64,000 nucleotides of DNA from positions 124,001 to 188,000 of the forward strand of contig NZ_VIWP01000007.1 in the NCBI RefSeq assembly GCF_007829835.1, written 5' to 3'. Shown here in pieces: positions 59,089-64,000 of this stretch (the stretch's first letter is position 1; each line of letters opens with the position of its first letter). Below the pieces are notes generated by a model. The model made no database searches. It had not been told where the DNA came from and was given only the letters and a program-made list of their open reading frames with translations. Source of the stretch: Neorhizobium alkalisoli (GTDB taxonomy: Bacteria; Pseudomonadota; Alphaproteobacteria; Rhizobiales; Rhizobiaceae). Position numbers and translations under genes: made by a program.

Positions 59089-60357
59089 CTATGTGGCGCC
59101 CACCACCTCCTGTGGCGGCGCAATCTCCTTACGATACATCCAGAACACCGCAAACGCCACCAGCGCCACGCCGCCGCCCACCATGTGCGACAGGGCGTAA
59201 CCACCCTCGCCCACCAGCCAGCCGGCAACGACGTTGCTCAGCGAGGCGCCAATGCCCTGCACGGTCATGACACCGGCAAAACCGGCATTGAAGCGGCCGG
59301 TGCCTTTCAGGATGCGCTCGACCGCCACCGGCGTGACGATGCCAAGCAGGCCGGCGCCGACGCCGTCGAGGATCTGTACGGGCAAGACCATCCAGAACCC
59401 GTCGAACGTGCCGGCGATCAGGCCGCGGATGGGGAGTGCTGCAAGGCCGATCGCGAGTGTTGCGCCCAGCCCGAACCGGCGGATCAGGAAGGGTGCCGCG
59501 ACGGCGACCGCGACCATGGAGAGCTGCGATATGCCGGTGATGATCGCGGTGGTGCGGAAGGGCGTGCCGAGCTCGATCGAGAATTGCTGGGCGATCAGCC
59601 GGCTCATCGGCGCATTGCCGAAATGGAAGATCAGCAGGATGATCGCAAGCAGGATCAGGCCGCGACTTTTCAGGAGCACGTCGAAGCCCGACGGTCCCGG
59701 CTCGCCCTTGTCTTCCGCAAGACCGCGAGCGACCTTGTGGTCGATGCGATCGGGATCGATCATGGCGATCGCTGCCAGTGCGCCAAAGGCGGTGACCACC
59801 ATCAGCCAGACCATGCCCGCCTGACCGAACAGCGACACCGCCACGAAGACGGCAAACAGCGAGGCGAAATTGCCGCCATGGTTCCAGAACTCGTTGCGGG
59901 CGATCTGCTGCGAAAACAGTTTTTCGCCGACAAGGCCAAGCGTCAGGCCCGCCAATGCCGGACCGATCACCGCGCCGACGACGGCGGTGCCGATCTGGCC
60001 GAACCAGACGATGGCGGGTGTCGGATAGATCAGCGTGACCAGCGCCGCGGCTGTGACGAGAATGACCGGACCGGCGATCAATGCCCGCTTCCAGCGTGTC
60101 CCGTCCACCAGCGCCCCACAGAGCGGCGTCGCGGCAAGGCCGATTAGTCCGCCGACTGTGGCAATCAGCCCGAGCGCCATGGATGACCAGCCGCGCGTGG
60201 CCAAAAAGGCGTCGAGGAATGGCCCGAGACCGTCGCGGGCATCGGCGAGGAAGAAGTTGAGGACGGCAAGGGCTGCGAGAGAACGGTCGGACACGATGCG
60301 TGGCGGGCGTTTTTCAGCACGCACGACCTGAGGCGAAGAGGCAGAGGAAAGAGCCAT
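59089..60357 (-). CDS. MFS transporter
   Basis: 422 residues, 12 hydrophobic helices. 'FFLADARDGLGPFLDAFLA' opens helix 1, and 'PLCGALVDGTRWKRALI' carries the motif A-like loop between helices 2 and 3. The sequence resembles MFS proteins of the 'DHA1/YceI-neighbour' rhizobial group without a specific substrate. The C-terminus is short and charged. It is separated from fpr by the hairpin at 58966-58988, and its upstream region is only 135 bases. Confidence 0.87.
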   Translation of the reverse strand: MALSSASSPQVVRAEKRPPRIVSDRSLAALAVLNFFLADARDGLGPFLDAFLATRGWSSMALGLIATVGGLIGLAATPLCGALVDGTRWKRALIAGPVILVTAAALVTLIYPTPAIVWFGQIGTAVVGAVIGPALAGLTLGLVGEKLFSQQIARNEFWNHGGNFASLFAVFVAVSLFGQAGMVWLMVVTAFGALAAIAMIDPDRIDHKVARGLAEDKGEPGPSGFDVLLKSRGLILLAIILLIFHFGNAPMSRLIAQQFSIELGTPFRTTAIITGISQLSMVAVAVAAPFLIRRFGLGATLAIGLAALPIRGLIAGTFDGFWMVLPVQILDGVGAGLLGIVTPVAVERILKGTGRFNAGFAGVMTVQGIGASLSNVVAGWLVGEGGYALSHMVGGGVALVAFAVFWMYRKEIAPPQEVVGAT

Positions 60358-60492
60358 GTGGCGAGATCCGGCGCGAAATTGCGCTGCCTTAATGCGCAGG
60401 CTGGATTTTGGTTGCCTTGGCGTTCGAACGCTCTTGAAAATTCAAGGCGGCTCTACTGTCTAAGCCTGCTACATCACACCGACGCCACCACT

Positions 60493-60981
60493 TCAGGACC
60501 ATATCGAAATATTGTCAGCTGTCGCGAGGACACGCCCCTCTATCGGCTGCTGGGTGTAGCTGAAGGATGTGAAGGTGATCTCGAACTCCTGAGCCACTGA
60601 ACCGCGGAGGCTTTCCGGCACCAGAAGGAAGGCATGCGTCATTCGATTGTCGGCAAGGTAAAACTCGTCATACCAGACTTCGGCCGAACGAGTGTCCAAC
60701 GCGGCGGCCAGGATATCGCGTCCCTGGACTGCGGCATCGGCGTAGCTGATCTCCGTACGCCAATAACCGACCTGCAAGTCTCCGGATAAAAGCAAGAGCT
60801 TCAAATGCCTCGTCGCGCTGTCAAAGACAACGCGATCCAGCCTGGCGTCATGAAGGTTTACAGACGTTGCAAACGAATAGACCGGATCATCCGGATCTAG
60901 GGAATTCAGGAAGTTCTGCTGGTTCGCGACAGCATCACTTTCATCGTCGCCTGTCGCCCATTCGGAAGTAAAAAAGCGCAT
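60493..60981 (-). CDS. Hypothetical protein
   Basis: 162 residues from ATG 60981 (GGGA upstream); in-frame codons continue to 61032. It begins 'MRFFTSEWATGDDESDAV' and contains 'LDRVVFDSATRHLKLLLLSG', 'YWRTEISYADAAVQG' and 'AEVWYDEFYLADNRMTHAFL'. The opening recalls short uncharacterised proteins that start M-R-(F/Y)-F/T, but I assign no family. It lies upstream of the MFS gene and just downstream of hflX on the same strand. Confidence 0.65.
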   Translation of the reverse strand: MRFFTSEWATGDDESDAVANQQNFLNSLDPDDPVYSFATSVNLHDARLDRVVFDSATRHLKLLLLSGDLQVGYWRTEISYADAAVQGRDILAAALDTRSAEVWYDEFYLADNRMTHAFLLVPESLRGSVAQEFEITFTSFSYTQQPIEGRVLATADNISIWS

Positions 60982-61038
60982 CAATCGCCATCCCTGAACA
61001 GCTGAAGAGACAGTGCCGGCCTCAGACGCCAAGCACCC

Positions 61039-62382
61039 TCACCGCTCCCAGTCTTCCTTCTCCGGCTTCGGACCATTGCCGAGCTTGCGTTCGAGCTCTG
61101 CCGCCTGCGCCTCCGACAGCCTGACGTCCAGCGTCACCGAACCGTCCTCGTTGTCCTTGCGCTCGTCGACGGTCGCATTGCCGTAGACCCAGGAGAGGAT
61201 CGAGAGCTTTTCGGCAGGGATGGTGATCTCTGCCTCGGTCAGGACGCCGGAGAGGCGTTTCGACACTTCAGCGAGAAGCGCATCGACGCCCTCGCCGGTG
61301 ATGGCCGAGACGGCCATGATGTTGGTGCGGTCGCGGGCGCGCTCGAACAGCGCGTCATGGGCTTCCGGCTCCAGCCGGTCGATCTTGTTCCAGACCTCGA
61401 TCAGGCGCTCGGCGCTTTCCTTCTCGCCGATGCCAAGATCGGTCAGGATGCGGATAACGTCGTTTGCCTGGGCGGCATTGTCCGGGTCCGACATGTCGCG
61501 CACGTGCAGGATCAGGTCCGCTTCCAGAACCTCTTCCAGCGTCGCGCGGAAGGCGGCGACGAGGTGGGTCGGCAGGTCGGAGATGAAACCGACCGTATCG
61601 GACATGATGACGGTGCGGCCATGCGGCAGTTTCATGCGGCGCAGCGTCGGGTCGAGCGTTGCGAACAGCATATCCTCGGCCAGCACGCCGGCGCCGGTGA
61701 TGCGGTTGAACAGGGTCGACTTGCCAGCATTGGTGTAACCGACCAAGGCCACGATCGGATGTGGGACCTTGCGGCGCTTGGCGCGGTGCAGCTGGCGGGT
61801 GCGCACGACCTGTTCGAGCTCGCGCTCGAGCTTGACGATGCGTTCCTGCAGCAGGCGGCGGTCGGCTTCGATCTGGGTTTCACCCGGACCACCCATGAAG
61901 CCCGCACCACCGCGCTGGCGTTCAAGGTGGGTCCAGGAGCGGACCAGACGGCCCTTCTGGTAGTTGAGATGCGCGAGATCAACCTGCAGCGTGCCTTCCT
62001 TGGTGGAGGCGCGGCGACCGAAGATTTCCAGAATCAGGCCCGTGCGGTCGATGACCTTGGCGTTCCATTCCTTCTCGAGATTGCGCTGCTGCACCGGCGT
62101 CAGCGGATGGTCGACGATGACGAGGCCGGCATTTCTCTCGTCGAGAAGCGCCTTGATCTCATCGATCTTGCCGGATCCCATCAGCGTTGCCGGGCGCGGC
62201 GTGTTGACCGGCACGATCAGCCCTTCGGCGACCTCGAGGTCAATCGCGCGGGCAAGGCCCATCGCCTCTTCCAGGCGTGCTTCATTGGATCTTTGCGGCG
62301 CGGGGGCCTGGTTGGGCTCAGCGCCCTGCCCGGCGCGTGTGCGCACCTGCTTGAGCACAGGCACGACCACGACGGCGCGCAT
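61039..62382 (-). CDS. hflX: Ribosome-splitting GTPase HflX
   Basis: 447 residues from ATG 62382. Upstream codons remain open and look conserved ('SNESLVPETEKHRDD') but offer no ATG, GTG or TTG, so a non-standard start is possible. The GTPase has 'GYTNAGKSTLFNRI' (G1), 'DTVGFISDLP' (G3) and 'NKIDRLEPE' (G4). The HflX-specific N-terminal domain includes 'LNYQKGRLVRSWTHLERQRG' and 'GPGETQIEADRRLLQERI'. It rescues stalled or heat-damaged 70S ribosomes. It follows hfq, the usual gene order. Confidence 0.93.
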   Translation of the reverse strand: MRAVVVVPVLKQVRTRAGQGAEPNQAPAPQRSNEARLEEAMGLARAIDLEVAEGLIVPVNTPRPATLMGSGKIDEIKALLDERNAGLVIVDHPLTPVQQRNLEKEWNAKVIDRTGLILEIFGRRASTKEGTLQVDLAHLNYQKGRLVRSWTHLERQRGGAGFMGGPGETQIEADRRLLQERIVKLERELEQVVRTRQLHRAKRRKVPHPIVALVGYTNAGKSTLFNRITGAGVLAEDMLFATLDPTLRRMKLPHGRTVIMSDTVGFISDLPTHLVAAFRATLEEVLEADLILHVRDMSDPDNAAQANDVIRILTDLGIGEKESAERLIEVWNKIDRLEPEAHDALFERARDRTNIMAVSAITGEGVDALLAEVSKRLSGVLTEAEITIPAEKLSILSWVYGNATVDERKDNEDGSVTLDVRLSEAQAAELERKLGNGPKPEKEDWER

Positions 62383-62459
62383 GTCATCACGATGCTTTTC
62401 CGTTTCCGGAACAAGCGATTCGTTCGAGGTATCTCGATTAGAAATCGGTCGATGTCCTG

Positions 62460-62702
62460 TTAGGCAGCGTTTTCTTCGGTCTCGAACATCTGCAGCGGCT
62501 GGCCCGGCATGATGGTCGAGATCGCGTGCTTATACACGAGCTGCGAGTGTCCGTCACGACGAAGGAGAACGCAGAAATTGTCGAAAGACGTGACAACACC
62601 TGTGAGCTTGACCCCGTTAATCAGGAATATTGTCAGGGAAATCTTCTGTTTGCGGACAGTATTGAGAAATAAGTCCTGCAGGTTCTGAGAACGTTCCGCC
62701 AT
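62460..62702 (-). CDS. hfq: RNA chaperone Hfq
   Basis: 80 residues. The Sm1 motif is 'KISLTIFLINGVKLTGVVTS', with 'FDNFCVLLRRDG' after it, and Sm2 is 'LVYKHAISTIMP', including the K-H pair of the uridine-binding proximal face. The hexamer pairs small RNAs with mRNAs. In rhizobia it controls nitrogen metabolism and nif gene regulators. It sits upstream of hflX in the same orientation. Confidence 0.96.
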   Translation of the reverse strand: MAERSQNLQDLFLNTVRKQKISLTIFLINGVKLTGVVTSFDNFCVLLRRDGHSQLVYKHAISTIMPGQPLQMFETEENAA

Positions 62703-62810
62703 GGCGCCGCTTCTTTCTTTCTTGCCGGTAATACCGGGATCCTGATCATAATAAAAATAGAGATGATCGGGAAACGCCCTCGTGTTTCCCTTCCCCCAAA
62801 TGTCTGGTTA

Positions 62811-63674
62811 TCAAATCGCCGTCTTTTCCGCAATGTCGAAAAAAGCATCACGGATCGAGGCGGAGATGGTCCCCGGATGGCCGTTGGCGACGGTCTTTCC
62901 GTCGATCTCGACGATCGGTACACAGATACCTGTCGCCGAGGAGAAGAAGACTTCGCGGGCGTTCAGCATGTCCTCGGTCTTGAACTCACGCTCGACGACC
63001 TTGAGGCCGAGTTTCGCCGCAACATCGATCACCGTCGTGCGGGTAATGCCGCGCAGGATGCCGTGTTCGGCCGGGCGGGTAACGAGCTCGCCCTGCGGCG
63101 TGACGATCCAGACATTCGAGGATGCGCCTTCCATGACGATGCCGTTGCGATCGACATAAATCGCATCCGCCGCACCGGCATCCCGCGCCTGCTGCTTGGC
63201 AAGCACATTGGGCAGAAGGCCGACGGTCTTGATATCGACGCGGTCCCAGCGGTTTTCGGGAAGTGTTATCACCTTGATCCCGTTCGCATACTTTTTCGCA
63301 ACGACGGAAGGATCGGTATTCTTGGCGGTGATCGTGATGGTCGGCGGCGTTCCTTCGGCCGGGAAGAAATGGTCGCGGCGGGCCGCGCCACGGGTCACCT
63401 GCATGTAGAAAATGCCGTTCTTCACATGATTGCGGCGCAGCACTTCGCGGATGACATGGGTGAGAGCGGCGCGGCTCATCGGCTGCGCCATACGCAATTC
63501 GCTGAGCGAACGGTCGAGCCGGTTCAGGTGGCGCGTCAGATCGACGATCATGCCAGCGCGGACCTCGCAGACCTCGTAGACGCCATCGGCAAACTGAAAA
63601 CCGCGATCCTCGATGTGAACGGCGGCATCGGCGTGCTGGACATACTGGCCGTTCACATAGGCAATTCTCGACAT
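62811..63674 (-). CDS. dat: D-amino acid aminotransferase (branched-chain aminotransferase fold)
   Basis: 287 residues with GAGGGA before the ATG. 'MSRIAYVNGQYVQHADAAVH' opens the class IV PLP fold, 'FADGVYEVCEVRAG' follows, and 'DIKTVGLLPNVLAKQQARDA' contains the PLP-binding lysine. 'GIVMEGASSNVWIV' carries the glutamate that contacts the pyridine nitrogen. The enzyme makes D-alanine and D-glutamate for peptidoglycan. It lies between ntrX and hfq, an order typical of rhizobia. Confidence 0.92.
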   Translation of the reverse strand: MSRIAYVNGQYVQHADAAVHIEDRGFQFADGVYEVCEVRAGMIVDLTRHLNRLDRSLSELRMAQPMSRAALTHVIREVLRRNHVKNGIFYMQVTRGAARRDHFFPAEGTPPTITITAKNTDPSVVAKKYANGIKVITLPENRWDRVDIKTVGLLPNVLAKQQARDAGAADAIYVDRNGIVMEGASSNVWIVTPQGELVTRPAEHGILRGITRTTVIDVAAKLGLKVVEREFKTEDMLNAREVFFSSATGICVPIVEIDGKTVANGHPGTISASIRDAFFDIAEKTAI

Positions 63675-63732
63675 GGGCAGTCCCTCAGCACATCAGTCGT
63701 GCAAAATCAAAACTGTGGAAAAGTCTCCCGGC

Positions 63733-64000
63733 TCAGACGCCGAGAGATTTCAGCTTGCGGTGCAGGGCCGAGCGCTCCATGCCGACGAATTCCGCGGTGC
63801 GGGAAATATTGCCGCCGAAACGGTTGATCTGGGCGACGAGATAATCGCGTTCGAACATTTCACGAGCCTCACGCAGCGGCAGCGTCATGATGTGGACGTC
63901 ACCCTTGGACGAGACTTTCGGCAGCATGTCGCCAAGATCGGTCGGCAGCATGTCGGCAGAGATCGGCGCGTCAGGACCATCGGTGCGGGCAAGAATCATC
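63733..64000 (-). CDS. ntrX: Nitrogen assimilation regulator NtrX, C-terminal part
   Basis: Only the last 89 codons lie in the window; the rest is beyond the right edge. The Fis-type DNA-binding helix 'FGGNISRTAEFVGMERSALH' and the ending 'RKLKSLGV' match the C-terminus of rhizobial NtrX, an NtrC-family response regulator paired with NtrY. The preceding 'LPLREAREMFERDYLVAQIN' is the typical linker. It regulates nitrogen assimilation and envelope-related genes. Confidence 0.9.
   Translation of the reverse strand, partial: MILARTDGPDAPISADMLPTDLGDMLPKVSSKGDVHIMTLPLREAREMFERDYLVAQINRFGGNISRTAEFVGMERSALHRKLKSLGV

Noticed and set aside
1..64000. CRISPR arrays, rRNA operons, transposases or prophage genes
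   Set aside because: None found on inspection of both strands; the repeats seen are short palindromes, not regularly spaced arrays.

Overview
The window reads as chromosomal DNA of an alphaproteobacterium of the Rhizobiaceae (Rhizobium/Agrobacterium/Sinorhizobium relatives). The family call is an inference from GC-rich coding sequence, a RIME-like rhizobial intergenic palindrome at 8109-8245, the right-end order ntrX - D-amino acid aminotransferase - hfq - hflX, the cysG-DUF2849-cysI-DUF934 sulfite reduction operon followed by fpr, and rhizobial families such as DUF930, usg and TIGR02281. Genus cannot be fixed from the sequence alone. No rRNA, tRNA, CRISPR array, complete insertion sequence or prophage was seen.

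Layout. 1-1444: end of a DMT exporter, then mobA and mobB for molybdenum cofactor. 1511-3847: an OmpA-type envelope protein with a very long Pro/Gln-rich arm. 4188-6745: polar amino acid ABC importer (binding protein and two permeases, no ATPase beside them). 6906-13546: usg, a TPR-methyltransferase, a CopD/HemJ-like membrane protein, a YbaL/KefB-type antiporter divergent from a small XRE regulator, a 3-hydroxyisobutyrate dehydrogenase family enzyme, a zeta-toxin-like kinase with a small partner, and an Lrp regulator. 13596-16466: a UDG-family protein, a thermonuclease and a membrane histidine kinase. 16499-18019: a putative glycosidase fused to RTX repeats. 18076-19204: two tandem paralogous toxin-antitoxin pairs. 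19201-22492: dgkA, cobT, cobS, DUF1289, aspartic protease.

22513-31233 is a more accessory stretch of short, mostly unrecognised genes, including a likely Imm8 immunity protein, interleaved with an AraC/MFS pair and a YadGH-type ABC exporter. 31309-43171 holds an extensin-like lipoprotein, a J-domain protein, a chemoreceptor, a thioesterase, an ArsR/SRPBCC operon with striking nested inverted repeats, a DUF930 protein with an apparent N-terminal frameshift, a Tat-exported DUF1501/DUF1800 pair and a GGDEF-EAL protein. 43268-46216 is uvrB with an unusual N-terminal extension.

46228-48502 is the best candidate for an undescribed system: an AT-rich two-gene operon encoding an unrecognised 197-residue protein and a 571-residue protein with a restriction-endonuclease-like N-terminus. 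After a poorly coding stretch (48503-49349) the window returns to core genes: two small unknowns, an FAD monooxygenase, mazG, a deaminase, the assimilatory sulfite reduction operon, fpr, an MFS transporter, hflX, hfq, a D-amino acid aminotransferase and the C-terminus of ntrX.
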